Made by a program: the position numbers and the translations under genes
The notes under the pieces: model-generated
Told to the model about the DNA's origin: nothing
What the model saw: only the letters and a program-made list of their open reading frames with translations
Databases searched by the model: none
Shown: piece by piece, positions 42,501-52,201 of the stretch
Layout of the letters: each line of letters starts with the position of its first letter
Numbering within the stretch: the stretch's first letter is position 1
DNA from: Emticicia sp. 21SJ11W-3
Lineage (GTDB): Bacteria; Bacteroidota; Bacteroidia; Cytophagales; Spirosomataceae
Direction: 5' to 3'
DNA: 64,000 nt
Assembly: GCF_024138715.1 (NCBI RefSeq)
Contig: NZ_CP092074.1
Location: 3,844,001 to 3,908,000 of the forward strand

Positions 42501-44714
42501 ATGAGGATTTTATATATACTTATTTTTTATTCACTTTTTTGCTGGATTACACCTGTTATGGCAGGCGAAATAAGAGGTACTGTGGTATCTAAAGACAAGC
42601 CTGTGAGTTTTGCCAGCATAACCATAGCCCGTACAACCGTAGGCGCCCAGGCCAATGAAGATGGCAAATTTGTAATATTGAATGCCCCAATGGGCAAACA
42701 AACGCTGCTGGTATCAAGTGTTGGATATAAAACAAAGACACTGACCGTTAATGTACCTGCCGATAAAGCCGTGAATCTGCTAATTGAAATTGAAGAAGAA
42801 AACGCACAACTGAATGAAGTAGTAGTAACCGGAACCATGAAAGAAACCGGCATAAATGATTCTCCGGCACCGATACAGATACTGAATCCTACGTTTTTCA
42901 GAAAAAACCCTACACCTAGTCTATTTGAATCACTTTCGATGGTCAATGGGGTTCGTCCGCAACTGAATTGTAATGTTTGCAACACCGGCGACATCCATAT
43001 CAATGGCATGGAAGGCCCCTATACAATGGTGCTGATAGATGGCATGCCCATTGTTTCGGCCTTGTCAACAGTTTATGGGCTCAGTGGTATCCCCAATTCC
43101 ATTGTTGAGCGCATTGAGGTAATGAAAGGCCCCGCCTCTACCATTTATGGTTCTGAGGCAGTCGGCGGGTTGATTAATGTTATAACCAAAAATCCGACAA
43201 AGGCACCTAAACTGAGTTTCGACTGGAACACGACCAGTTACCTGGAAAACAATTTCGATGCCGGAATCAAGGCAAAAGTCGGCAATGCCACAACGCTGTT
43301 TTCCGGCAACTATTTTGTATTTGGCAACAGAGTAGATATCAATCAGGATAATTTTACCGATGTTACGCTCCAGAACAGAGTATCGTTATTCAACAAGTGG
43401 TCATTTCAAAGACCGCAAAACAGGGCTTTTAATCTGGCTGCCCGCTATGTGTATGAAGACCGATTTGGAGGAGAAATGCAGTGGCAGAGAATAAACAGAG
43501 GCGGCAGTGAAGTTTACGGCGAGTCTATCTTTACTAAACGCTGGGAGCTGCTGGGTAATTATCAGCTGCCGTTCGACAAAGAAAAAGTTACGCTTAATTT
43601 CTCCATCAATCAGCACGACCAGAACTCGGTATATGGAACAACCGCCTATGTAGCCGTGCAAAAAATAGCTTTCGGGCAATTGCTTTGGGACAAAAAACTG
43701 CACAAAAACCATGACGCACTGTTCGGAGCAACGCTCCGAAATACGTTTTATGATGACAACACCGTAATTACCCAGACACCCGGCATTGGCAATGCGCCAG
43801 ATAAAATATGGCTGCCGGGTATATTTGTGCAAGACGAAATTACGGCTGGCGCCAAAAACAAAATGCTGGTTGGCCTGCGCTACGACTATAACTCAAAACA
43901 TGGCGGTATTTTCTCACCCCGTTTCAACTGGAAGTTCACGCCCGACAAAGACAATATTTTCAGATTAAGCCTTGGTAATGGCTACCGCGTGGTAAATCTC
44001 TTTTCAGAAGACCACGCCGCTCTGACAGGCTCGCGTAAAGTAGTGATAAAAAATGAACTGAAACCTGAACGCTCTTTCAATGCTAACCTCGACTACCATA
44101 AATTCTTTGCCTTAAGTAACGGCTATGGCAACATTCAGTTCAATACCTTCTATACCTATTTTGCCAATAAAATCATTGCCGATTACGACCAGGACCCGGA
44201 GTTGGTAGTGTACGACAACCTGAAAGGGCATGGTATTTCTAAAGGAATAGCACTGAATGGCGAATTAGCCTTTACCTCAGGCATTAAAGCATTTATTGGC
44301 GCAACGCTGATGGATGTGTACCGGATTGAAAAAGACGGCACTAAAATCAATCAGATTCAGACGCCCAACTTTACCGGCAATTATTCATTAAGCTATGCCT
44401 TTGAAAAAGCACAGCTAACAATAGATTTAACCGGCAATCTTTACAGCCCTATGCGTCTGCCGGTGGTTCGGGAATACGGCGACACCCGCCCGGAATACTC
44501 CCCCTGGTTCGGGCTGCATAACATACAACTGACCAAACGCCTGAAAAAAGGTTTACAACTTTACGGGGGTTTAAAAAACTTCACCAATTTTATACCTCAG
44601 CACCCGATTTTCAGAGCTGATGCTCCTTTCAGCGAACAGTTTGACCCCAGCTATAACTATGCCCCGATGCAACGTATCAGAGGGTTTATAGGTGCCAGGC
44701 TCAACGTCTTCTAA
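42501..44714 (+). CDS. TonB-dependent receptor with CarboxypepD_reg N-domain and CxxC plug
   Basis: The 737-residue protein has a signal peptide (ends PVMAG), a carboxypeptidase-regulatory-like domain (about 23-105), a TonB box region (QLNEVVVTG), a plug (about 115-235) and a 22-strand barrel to the C-terminal Phe (GARLNVF). It lacks the SusC length and has no SusD partner, so it resembles siderophore or metal receptors. The plug contains Cys157 and Cys160 (LNCNVCNTGDIHINGMEG), which is unusual and may bind a metal ligand. GxxxGLINVITK closes the plug. An AT-rich 194-bp promoter region precedes it; its substrate is unknown. Confidence 0.92.
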   Translation: MRILYILIFYSLFCWITPVMAGEIRGTVVSKDKPVSFASITIARTTVGAQANEDGKFVILNAPMGKQTLLVSSVGYKTKTLTVNVPADKAVNLLIEIEEENAQLNEVVVTGTMKETGINDSPAPIQILNPTFFRKNPTPSLFESLSMVNGVRPQLNCNVCNTGDIHINGMEGPYTMVLIDGMPIVSALSTVYGLSGIPNSIVERIEVMKGPASTIYGSEAVGGLINVITKNPTKAPKLSFDWNTTSYLENNFDAGIKAKVGNATTLFSGNYFVFGNRVDINQDNFTDVTLQNRVSLFNKWSFQRPQNRAFNLAARYVYEDRFGGEMQWQRINRGGSEVYGESIFTKRWELLGNYQLPFDKEKVTLNFSINQHDQNSVYGTTAYVAVQKIAFGQLLWDKKLHKNHDALFGATLRNTFYDDNTVITQTPGIGNAPDKIWLPGIFVQDEITAGAKNKMLVGLRYDYNSKHGGIFSPRFNWKFTPDKDNIFRLSLGNGYRVVNLFSEDHAALTGSRKVVIKNELKPERSFNANLDYHKFFALSNGYGNIQFNTFYTYFANKIIADYDQDPELVVYDNLKGHGISKGIALNGELAFTSGIKAFIGATLMDVYRIEKDGTKINQIQTPNFTGNYSLSYAFEKAQLTIDLTGNLYSPMRLPVVREYGDTRPEYSPWFGLHNIQLTKRLKKGLQLYGGLKNFTNFIPQHPIFRADAPFSEQFDPSYNYAPMQRIRGFIGARLNVF

Positions 44715-44806
44715 ACCCACCGGAACAGAAATATTATTTTAATGGCGCTTACTGATTTTCTGAATAAAAGATGAGAACTTTGCCCAAAATTCACTCATCA
44801 GTATCT

Positions 44807-45679
44807 ATGAAAAAATCATTGGTTATGGCAGGCATTGTCTTGTCGCAATTTGGTGTAAATGCACAAAGTATTTCAGCTTACAAGCCAGACCACACCAAAC
44901 CCAAAACAATAGCAGGTATGAAACTCATCTGGCATGATGAGTTCAACAGCAATGGCAAGCCAGACCCCAATTACTGGCAATACGAAAAAGGGTTTGTGAG
45001 GAATCAGGAAACACAATGGTACCAGCCAGACAACGCCACAATAAAAAATGGGGTGCTGCTAATTGAAGGCCGCAAAGAGGCTGTCAAAAACCCGAACTAT
45101 GAGTCAGGCAGCACTGATTGGCGAAAAAACAGAGCCTACTCTGAATATACCTCTGCCAGTATCCAGACCCGTGGCTTGAAACAATGGCAATTTGGAAGAG
45201 TTGAAGTGAGAGCACGTATAGACTCCGCTTTGGGTTCATGGCCTGCCATCTGGACCCTGGGCATCAGCAAACCCTGGCCATCAAACGGTGAAGTTGACCT
45301 GATGGAGTTTTATAGGGTAAAAGGAATACCAACCATACTGGCCAATGTAGCCTGGGGAACCGACAAACCTTATGTGGCCAAATGGGATGAAGAGAAAATA
45401 CCGCTGGCGAAATTCACCGCCAGAGATAAAGACTGGGTGAAGAAATTTCATATCTGGCGCATGGATTGGGACAAAGACGCCATCCGCCTGTATCTGGATG
45501 ACGAGCTGCTCAACACCACACTGCTTACCGAAACAATTAATGCCGACGGCAGCAACGGCTTTTTGCAAGAACATTACCTGTTGCTTAACCTGGCACTGGG
45601 CGGCAATGGCGGCAAACCCCAAAAAGACCTGATTACCTACGAAGTAGACTACGTAAGGATATACCAAAAGGGCGACTAA
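44807..45679 (+). CDS. Secreted family 16 glycoside hydrolase (beta-glucanase type)
   Basis: The 290-residue enzyme starts at MKKSLVMAGIVLSQFGVNAQ, a signal peptide; an ATG 36 bp upstream is less likely. The GH16 fold is plain: MKLIWHDEFN near the start, then WPAIWTLG, and the catalytic ExDxxE motif with Glu162, Asp164 and Glu167 (NGEVDLMEF). DYVRIYQK ends the fold. GH16 enzymes cut beta-1,3/1,4-glucans, laminarin and related polymers. It follows the TonB receptor by 92 bp, but no regulator or SusD gene is present, so this is not a full polysaccharide utilisation locus. Confidence 0.92.
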   Translation: MKKSLVMAGIVLSQFGVNAQSISAYKPDHTKPKTIAGMKLIWHDEFNSNGKPDPNYWQYEKGFVRNQETQWYQPDNATIKNGVLLIEGRKEAVKNPNYESGSTDWRKNRAYSEYTSASIQTRGLKQWQFGRVEVRARIDSALGSWPAIWTLGISKPWPSNGEVDLMEFYRVKGIPTILANVAWGTDKPYVAKWDEEKIPLAKFTARDKDWVKKFHIWRMDWDKDAIRLYLDDELLNTTLLTETINADGSNGFLQEHYLLLNLALGGNGGKPQKDLITYEVDYVRIYQKGD

Positions 45680-45690
45680 CTCGCCCTTTT
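45666..45690. terminator. Bidirectional terminator between GH16 and rodA
   Basis: AAAAGGGCGA (45666-45675) and TCGCCCTTTT (45681-45690) pair around CTAAC. It overlaps the GH16 stop codon region and sits 4 bp before the rodA stop, so it serves both convergent genes. Confidence 0.8.
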
Positions 45691-45694
45691 GCTT

Positions 45695-46969
45695 TTATAC
45701 TCTGTAGCTCCGGTGGGCGTCCAGCTTTAAGAAGATAAATAAAAGAATGGTAAACGACCAAAGCGACGACCCCCCATAGCTTAAGAAAGGCAACGGAATA
45801 CCAATAACGGGCATCAGGCCGATGGTCATACCGATATTAACCAGCAAGTGAAAAAACAGAATTGAGGCCACGCAGTAGCCGTAAATCCTGGCAAATTTGC
45901 TTCGTTGCTTTTCAGCCAGATTAATAATACGGTTAAGCAATGCTGCAAAAATCAGTATTACAATTAAACTACCCAGAAAGCCCCACTCCTCGCCTACGGT
46001 ACAGAAAATAAAGTCAGTTGACTGCTCAGGTACAAAATCAAACTTGGTTTGAGTACCCTGTAAATACCCTTTGCCAATTAACCCACCAGAACTGATGGCA
46101 ATTCTTGATTGTGTAACGTTCCAGCCATCACCCAACGGATCCGAGTCCGGGTTCACCAATATCTGAATACGCTTTTGCTGATGTGGTTTCAACACCTTGG
46201 TTATAAAGAAATCGGTACTGAATACAAATATTGAGCCTATGGCAAACACGGCCACAAGCCTGAAGATATTCTGGGTGGTGCGTTCGTAGCGTTTCAGGAA
46301 AAAATACCAGAATAACCCACAAAGCACCGCAATACCCAGTATGATGTATAATTTAGAGAAAAACAGTGTAAGCACAAACAAAATTGCCAGCGATATACCC
46401 AATGCCGGATAGATACCCGGTAGGCCTTCGCGATAAAAAACAGCTATAAAAGCAGCAAAAGTAAGCGCCGAGCCGGTTTCCTTTTGTAAAATAATAATTA
46501 CAGGCGGCAGCAGCACTATTACGGCAGCCACCAGGGCATCTTTAAAACGGGTGATGTTCACGTTCTGGGTACTCAGAAACCGAGATAAAGCCAAGGCCGT
46601 AATAACTTTGGATATTTCGGCGGGTTGAAGCGAAAAGGTGCCTATTTTAATCCAGGATTTAGAACCCTTAATTTCAGTGGCCAGAAATATGGTGGCAATG
46701 AGTACAAGAATAATAAACCCATAAAATATGTAGGCGAAGGAGTCATAGAATTTATAATCTATAAACAATACAATAAGAATCAGAAAAAATGATGTACCAA
46801 TAAATATCAGCTGCCTGCCAGCATTGTGTGATAAAGAAATAATTTCAATAGGGTTTTCAGGGTTATATACCGCTGCGTAGATGTTCAGCCAGCCAAAAAA
46901 AACCAGGGCTATATAAAGCCAGATGGTTGTCCAGTCAATTCCTTCTCTGATGTCAATGTCACGTGCCAT
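45695..46969 (-). CDS. rodA: Rod-shape SEDS glycosyltransferase RodA
   Basis: RodA is the SEDS peptidoglycan polymerase of the elongasome and pairs with PBP2. The 424-residue protein has about 10 membrane helices. SEDS signatures include GSKSWIKIGTFSLQPAEISK and, near the C-terminus, GIPLPFLSYGGSS. Residues 210-260 form an inserted long helix region with basic residues before PHQQKRIQILVNPDSDPLG. It is 61 bp downstream of mrdA on the same strand, the expected pairing. Confidence 0.96.
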   Translation of the reverse strand: MARDIDIREGIDWTTIWLYIALVFFGWLNIYAAVYNPENPIEIISLSHNAGRQLIFIGTSFFLILIVLFIDYKFYDSFAYIFYGFIILVLIATIFLATEIKGSKSWIKIGTFSLQPAEISKVITALALSRFLSTQNVNITRFKDALVAAVIVLLPPVIIILQKETGSALTFAAFIAVFYREGLPGIYPALGISLAILFVLTLFFSKLYIILGIAVLCGLFWYFFLKRYERTTQNIFRLVAVFAIGSIFVFSTDFFITKVLKPHQQKRIQILVNPDSDPLGDGWNVTQSRIAISSGGLIGKGYLQGTQTKFDFVPEQSTDFIFCTVGEEWGFLGSLIVILIFAALLNRIINLAEKQRSKFARIYGYCVASILFFHLLVNIGMTIGLMPVIGIPLPFLSYGGSSLWSFTILLFIFLKLDAHRSYRV

Positions 46970-47030
46970 GTTTTCTAATTATGCTTAGCTGATTATTTAT
47001 TAGGTGCTGTAAAATTTCTTAGTAATTATT

Positions 47031-48932
47031 TTAATGCTTGGGCTGCGCTGCCAATGCCAACGCATGGCTATTTGTTTTTGTCGGTACACCGGCCTGCTTC
47101 CTGGCAGCCATGGCCTCAACTGTTTTTATTGACAGGTTAACCATCCTTTCTTTTAGTTCCTGACGTTCCACTTTCCTTTTCAGGTATTTCTCAATCAGCA
47201 ACGTGGCAATCGGCGCAGCAACAGAGCCTCCGGCACCGGCATTCTGCACCATTACCGCAATGGCAATTTTAGGATTCTCTCTTGGTGCAAACGCTATAAA
47301 AACCGAATTATCCTTCCCTTTCTTATTCTGAGAAGTACCTGTTTTGCCGCAAATAGCTATGCCCTGCACAATTCCTGCTCCACCAGATACCGTTCCGCGC
47401 TCTACAGCATCCTGCATACCCCCAATAATGGCTTCAAAGTGCTTCGGGTCAATATCTGTTTTATGCACCTCTTTCAGTGCCGTATTCACCCCTTTAGCCT
47501 GCTGCCCTACTCCATTTACAAGGTGTGGGGTTATCCAATAGCCCCGGTTCGCAATTGTGGCTGCTAAGTTAGCCATTTTCAGCATATTTACAGATACTTC
47601 TCCTTCACCTATGCTTAAAGAGTAAATATTTGAGAATTTCCACTGATGCGCACCATAGCGTTTGTCATAATATTTTATACCCGGCAGCAAACCGCTTGAT
47701 TCGGTTGGCAGGTCTATGCCCAGTTTGCTTCCGTAACCGAATCTGGCCACCATTTGTTGCCATTTACTAAGCATTACCGGCGCTTCTCTGAAAGGGTTGG
47801 TCTCGGTACCCATGGCCATGGTCTTGCGGAATACATGATAAAAGTAAGGATTACATGAAAACCGGACAGCATTGTGCAAGTCGTTGGGTGAACCGGCATG
47901 CGGATGGCATTTTACCGGCGCGCCACCTAGCGGAAAGGCGGTTGACGGACTGATGGCTCCCATTTGCAGGGCTACCAGTGCCTGCACAAGCTTAAACGTA
48001 GAGCCGGGTCTGAAAAAACCGGTTGCCACACGGTCGTTCAGTGGTTTGTCCGGATTCCTGTATAATTCTTTAAAATTTCTGGCAAACTGTTTTCCAGACA
48101 GTATGTTGGGGTCGTAGTAAGGGTAAGAACCCATAGCCAGAATCTCGCCTGTTGATGGCTCAATGGCAACGGCGCAGCCGGTTTTACCATTAAAAAGGCT
48201 ATCGGCCAGTTGCTGTACCTCTATATCAATAGACGTGTATAAATTTTTACCAATTACAGCCAGTGTATCATACTTGCCATCAGCATAAGAGCCTTTAAAT
48301 TCTCCTTTTACGTTCATCATCGTAAATTTTACACCTCGCCTTCCTCTCAATTCCATTTCATATTGTTTTTCAAGGCCGGTTATGCCCACATAGTCTCCAC
48401 GCCTGTAATACTCCACTTCCTGATTCTCATAAGCCTTTTTACTTATTTCGCCAATATACCCTAAGGCATTGGCCATCGTATGCGCCGGATAGGTTCGAAA
48501 AAAAGACAACTCAAACGAAAACCCCGGAAAATTAAGCATGGCATCAGACACCCTCGCGTAATCTTCTTTAGACAATTGCCGTAGAAACAACGACGCCCTG
48601 TTGCGCGAATATGACCGGGCCGCTGCCATGGTGCTGTCTATGTAGTTTTTGGTTATACCCAGCAAAGCACAAAACATAGAAGTATCCAGTTTTTTTACTT
48701 TGCCCGGCACCACATACATATCGTAGACGTCTTCATTAGCCACCAGCAAATTACCGTTACGGTCATAGATCTGTCCGCGAACAGGCACCTGCCATTCTTT
48801 TCTGATGGCATTTGTTGACCCTACCGAATGGTAGGTTTTGTCTATCACCTGCAGATATAACAACCTTGACAGGTAAACAGCACAAATAGCAAAGAAAACG
48901 CCTAGGATTACCTGCTTGCGGTCCTGAAACAT
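47031..48932 (-). CDS. mrdA: Penicillin-binding protein 2 (elongation transpeptidase)
   Basis: The 633-residue class B PBP crosslinks peptidoglycan in side-wall growth. A membrane anchor (about 7-27), the dimerisation domain and the transpeptidase are present. Motifs: SxxK with Ser311 and Lys314 (RPGSTFKLV), SCN (RFSCNPYFY) and KTG (ICGKTGTSQN). The tail of about 30 residues (KQAGVPTKTNSHALALAAQ) is low in complexity. mreB, mreC and mreD do not lie upstream in this window; the next gene (tsaE) is divergent. Confidence 0.96.
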   Translation of the reverse strand: MFQDRKQVILGVFFAICAVYLSRLLYLQVIDKTYHSVGSTNAIRKEWQVPVRGQIYDRNGNLLVANEDVYDMYVVPGKVKKLDTSMFCALLGITKNYIDSTMAAARSYSRNRASLFLRQLSKEDYARVSDAMLNFPGFSFELSFFRTYPAHTMANALGYIGEISKKAYENQEVEYYRRGDYVGITGLEKQYEMELRGRRGVKFTMMNVKGEFKGSYADGKYDTLAVIGKNLYTSIDIEVQQLADSLFNGKTGCAVAIEPSTGEILAMGSYPYYDPNILSGKQFARNFKELYRNPDKPLNDRVATGFFRPGSTFKLVQALVALQMGAISPSTAFPLGGAPVKCHPHAGSPNDLHNAVRFSCNPYFYHVFRKTMAMGTETNPFREAPVMLSKWQQMVARFGYGSKLGIDLPTESSGLLPGIKYYDKRYGAHQWKFSNIYSLSIGEGEVSVNMLKMANLAATIANRGYWITPHLVNGVGQQAKGVNTALKEVHKTDIDPKHFEAIIGGMQDAVERGTVSGGAGIVQGIAICGKTGTSQNKKGKDNSVFIAFAPRENPKIAIAVMVQNAGAGGSVAAPIATLLIEKYLKRKVERQELKERMVNLSIKTVEAMAARKQAGVPTKTNSHALALAAQPKH

Positions 48933-49152
48933 AAAAAAAACTTACAAAAAAAGGAATTGGGAAAAAGTGAAAGGATAACCACACGGGGGCGTAGTTTTCG
49001 TTTAACAAAGTTCATGAAAAAACAACATAAAAACATATTTTGAAGCCAGAAAAAGTAAATTTTCTTTCAGAAATTTATTAAATACCAACCGATTGGAATA
49101 TTTCATGGATTTATGCGATTTTTGTATTGATTACTTAACGGGTATTAAATTT

Positions 49153-49557
49153 ATGACATATACCATTCATGATCTGGACAGCACTGCCGACACTATTATT
49201 GGCAAGGCAAACGGAAGGACTATCTGGATATTTGAAGGCGAAATGGGCGCCGGTAAAACCACACTCATTAAGGCTATAGGAGGCAGAATGGGCATTACAG
49301 GGGCTGTACAAAGCCCTACTTTCTCCATTGTAAATGAATACCTCACTGCCACAGGTAACACCGTTTACCACTTTGATTTCTACCGACTTAAGCGGGAATC
49401 GGAAGCGCTTGATTTCGGGGTGGAAGAATATTTCGATTCGGGCAATATATGCCTGCTTGAATGGGCCGAAAAAGTAGAATCTCTTCTGCCTGAAAATTGT
49501 TATACAATACGGCTATCGGTTATTGATGAAAAAAGCCGAAATTTGTGGTTGAATTAA
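49153..49557 (+). CDS. tsaE: tRNA threonylcarbamoyladenosine ATPase TsaE
   Basis: TsaE is the small P-loop ATPase of the t6A37 tRNA modification complex. The 134-residue protein has Walker A at 29-36 (GEMGAGKTT) followed by SPTFSIVNEY and the HFDFYRL motif, and later LLEWAEKV, all diagnostic. An open frame continues upstream to a TTG at 49093, but the ATG at 49153 (MTYTIHDLDS) fits the family length. It precedes the alanine dehydrogenase family gene by 32 bp. Confidence 0.95.
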   Translation: MTYTIHDLDSTADTIIGKANGRTIWIFEGEMGAGKTTLIKAIGGRMGITGAVQSPTFSIVNEYLTATGNTVYHFDFYRLKRESEALDFGVEEYFDSGNICLLEWAEKVESLLPENCYTIRLSVIDEKSRNLWLN

Positions 49558-49589
49558 TACAACGTAGCAAACTAAATAATAACTAACCT

Positions 49590-50807
49590 ATGACAGGCCA
49601 ATCTGTTTCTGAACTAGCAAGGCAATCGGTGCTTTACACGCAGGAGTCGCCCGAGATGATAAAAAAGGGAGATAAAAGCCTATTTATTGGCCTGCCAAGG
49701 GAGACATCGCTGCAGGAAAGCCGCATTGCCCTTACCCCTGATGCCGTAAGCCTGCTTGTAAGAAATGGCCATGAGGTAATTCTGGAAAGTGGCGCTGGCG
49801 ATGCCGCCAAGTTTACCGACAACGAGTACAGCGAAGCCGGAGCCAGAATTGTCTACTCGCAGGCGGAAGTTTTTGAGGCCAATATTATACTTAAAATAGA
49901 GCCGCTTACCGAAAAAGAAACCGAGTATCTGAAAACAGACCAGACGGTGATATCGGCATTGAATGTACCCAATCTTGACAGGAAATATTTTGAACGACTG
50001 AATGAGAAAAAAATAACCGGTATTGCTTTTGAGCTAATTCAGGACAAAGTTGGCGGCTTGCCCATTATAAGGGCCATGAGCGAAATTGCCGGAAACACAG
50101 TAATGTTGGTTGCGGCAGAATTGTTAAGCAGCGTACACAACGGAAGAGGGATTATTCTGGGTGGTATTACCGGCGTGCCGCCTACCAAGGTGGTTATACT
50201 CGGGGCAGGCACCGTTGGCGAATATGCCGCACGTGCCGCTTATGCACTTGGGGCAGAAATAAAGGTTTTCGACCAGCACATTTACAGGCTGCAAAGAATA
50301 AAATATACCATTGGGCAACAGATTTACACTTCTATTATTGATTCTGAAACACTGGGTGCCGAATTGTCGGGCGCTGACGTGGTAATTGGCGCCATGCGCG
50401 CCGAAGACGGCATAGCTCCGGTAGTTGTAACAGAAGAAATGGTTTCGGCCATGAAGAAAAACTCTATTATTATTGATGTATCTATTGACCAGGGCGGTTG
50501 TTTTGAAACCTCAGAAATGACAACTCACAAGCAGCCTACATTCCAGAAATACGGTGTAACCCATTATTGTGTACCCAACATTGCATCTCGTGTGGCGCAT
50601 ACGGCCAGCATTGCCCTGAGCAATGTTTTTACACCTTTTTTACTTAAAACAGGCAAAGTAGGCGGCATTGAAGAAATGATTTTTGCCAAACAATGGTTTA
50701 CCAAAGGGGTATATAGCTACAAAGGCAGCCTTACCAACCTTCCGCTGGCGCAAAGGTTTAACCTGCGCTATAAAGACCTTGGCCTGCTAATTGCGGCCAG
50801 AATGTAA
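49590..50807 (+). CDS. Alanine dehydrogenase/transhydrogenase family protein
   Basis: The 405-residue protein has the two-domain alanine dehydrogenase/PntA fold. Arg45 (ESRIALTP) and Lys102 (ILKIEPL) match substrate-binding residues of Ald, GAGTVG (205-210) is the NAD site, and Asp300 (DVSIDQGGCFET) matches the catalytic Asp. The catalytic His of Ald (in the YLHLA segment) is replaced: the same place reads SALNVP with Asn125. An N-terminal extension of about 25 residues precedes the fold. So a pure alanine dehydrogenase function is uncertain. It follows tsaE by 32 bp and likely shares its transcript. Confidence 0.85.
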   Translation: MTGQSVSELARQSVLYTQESPEMIKKGDKSLFIGLPRETSLQESRIALTPDAVSLLVRNGHEVILESGAGDAAKFTDNEYSEAGARIVYSQAEVFEANIILKIEPLTEKETEYLKTDQTVISALNVPNLDRKYFERLNEKKITGIAFELIQDKVGGLPIIRAMSEIAGNTVMLVAAELLSSVHNGRGIILGGITGVPPTKVVILGAGTVGEYAARAAYALGAEIKVFDQHIYRLQRIKYTIGQQIYTSIIDSETLGAELSGADVVIGAMRAEDGIAPVVVTEEMVSAMKKNSIIIDVSIDQGGCFETSEMTTHKQPTFQKYGVTHYCVPNIASRVAHTASIALSNVFTPFLLKTGKVGGIEEMIFAKQWFTKGVYSYKGSLTNLPLAQRFNLRYKDLGLLIAARM

Positions 50808-50873
50808 AAGATTGTCGGTAAAGGCAATTTTATTTATCAGTGCAATCGTTCAATCAATCAGTAAAAAAAAGAC

Positions 50874-51278
50874 ATGATTAACCATTCAAACGAAAATACA
50901 ATACTTGACGACGCTAATTCGCCCGAATTAGACAAAAAAATAATGGGTAAGATTTCAGAAGATTTTATCATTGTGGCCGATCACCTGAAAGAAGCATCTT
51001 ATCAGATTCGTAAACGTGGGTTTTCTGAACACCCAGTTTTTGTAGTAACCCGCACACCTGTTGAAGTAGGTCAGTTACTTTTCGGCCGGGGAGACTTCAA
51101 GACCAAGTTTGATTACAAAGCCTCATTTCTTGATGAATTTGTGCAACGCAATCTAATTGGTGAAGAGTCGGTAGAGTTGTTTAAAGAAAACTATAAAAAC
51201 CCTGAGGAATACTGTTGCCTTTTTGTGATTGAAAACGAATTTGCCGGTTTTGTTTTTGTGCCATTTCCGGAAGACTGA
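50874..51278 (+). CDS. Conserved-looking small cytoplasmic protein of unknown function
   Basis: The 134-residue protein has no signal peptide or membrane helix. It is acidic at the start (residues 1-25), then helical (ISEDFIIVADHLKEASYQIRKRG) and ends in beta strands (CCLFVIENEFAGFVFVPF). I recognise no domain. It is the third gene of the tsaE - alanine dehydrogenase family unit, 66 bp after the latter, and converges with panC after 12 bp. Function is unknown. Confidence 0.72.
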   Translation: MINHSNENTILDDANSPELDKKIMGKISEDFIIVADHLKEASYQIRKRGFSEHPVFVVTRTPVEVGQLLFGRGDFKTKFDYKASFLDEFVQRNLIGEESVELFKENYKNPEEYCCLFVIENEFAGFVFVPFPED

Positions 51279-51290
51279 TTGTCTTTGGAA

Positions 51291-52133
51291 TCAGAACACG
51301 ATATTGTCAATCAGCCTTACTCCATCCAGAAAAGCCGCCACGCAAATGGCAGTTTTTCCTGGTTCACCGGCCTGGCTTATTGGTTCAAGTGTATCAAAAT
51401 CAGCAATTTCAAAATACTCAGGCTCAATGGCCGGTATAGTTTTAAAAAAAGTGTCAATGGTGCACTGAGTTTCTGACGAAGATGCGCCTTCTTGAAGTTT
51501 TTCTTTAGCTAACTGCAAGGCCTTGTAAATGTTGGGTGCTAATTGACGGCCTTCGGCTGACAGCCGTCTGTTTCTGGATGACATAGCCAGACCGTCTGCC
51601 TCACGAAGTGTTGCACAGGGAACAATCTCGAGGTCGAAACTCAAATCTGCTACCATTCTTCTGATAACCGCTACTTGTTGCAGGTCTTTCAGCCCGAAAT
51701 AGGCTTTATCTGGCTTTACGATATTAAAAAGTTTGGAAACCACTATTCCTACGCCATTAAAATGACCGGGACGGAATTTGCCTTCCATTACTGTTTCCAG
51801 AATACCAAAGTCAAACTTCATCAGAGGTAAGGCCGGATACATTTCATCGGCCGATGGGGCAAATACAACATCGCATTCTGCTGCCTCAAGCATCTCATTA
51901 TCTGCCTCAAGTGTGCGCGGATATTTCTTAAGGTCGTCGGCATTATTAAATTGTGTGGGGTTCACAAAAATACTACAGACCGTCAGGTTGTTTTCTTGTT
52001 TCGAAGCCTCAATCAAAGAGATATGACCTGCATGAAGCGCCCCCATGGTAGGCACAAAGCCAATTGTTTTACCAGCTTTTTGCTGATTTTTTAAGAAAGA
52101 CTGTATGGCTGATATAGAAGAAAAGACAATCAT
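51291..52133 (-). CDS. panC: Pantothenate synthetase
   Basis: PanC joins pantoate and beta-alanine with ATP in pantothenate (vitamin B5, CoA) synthesis. The 280-residue protein has the HIGH-like HAGH at 34-37 (MGALHAGHISLI), the FGLKDLQQVAVIRRMV stretch and the SSRNRRLS segment that acts as KMSKS. Other pan genes are not in the window. A -7 box at 52183-52190 just upstream suggests its own promoter overlapping the end of the response-regulator gene. Confidence 0.95.
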   Translation of the reverse strand: MIVFSSISAIQSFLKNQQKAGKTIGFVPTMGALHAGHISLIEASKQENNLTVCSIFVNPTQFNNADDLKKYPRTLEADNEMLEAAECDVVFAPSADEMYPALPLMKFDFGILETVMEGKFRPGHFNGVGIVVSKLFNIVKPDKAYFGLKDLQQVAVIRRMVADLSFDLEIVPCATLREADGLAMSSRNRRLSAEGRQLAPNIYKALQLAKEKLQEGASSSETQCTIDTFFKTIPAIEPEYFEIADFDTLEPISQAGEPGKTAICVAAFLDGVRLIDNIVF

Positions 52134-52182
52134 TTGCTGAATAAATTTGGTGGTTGCCCATACCCGGCAGATATTAACACCG

Positions 52183-52190
52183 CAAATTTA
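52183..52190 (-). promoter_or_regulatory. -7 box before panC
   Basis: On the minus strand TAAATTTG exactly fits TAnnTTTG and is followed by CGG, as at the POT gene. The predicted start near 52178 gives a leader of about 45 nt. No clear -33 box is seen. Confidence 0.35.
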
Positions 52191-52201
52191 ACAAATAATG
52201 C

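Noticed and set aside
42501-45679. TonB receptor plus GH16 enzyme as a polysaccharide utilisation locus
   Set aside because: The receptor is 737 residues, not SusC-like, there is no SusD gene, and no regulator or other glycosidase accompanies them.
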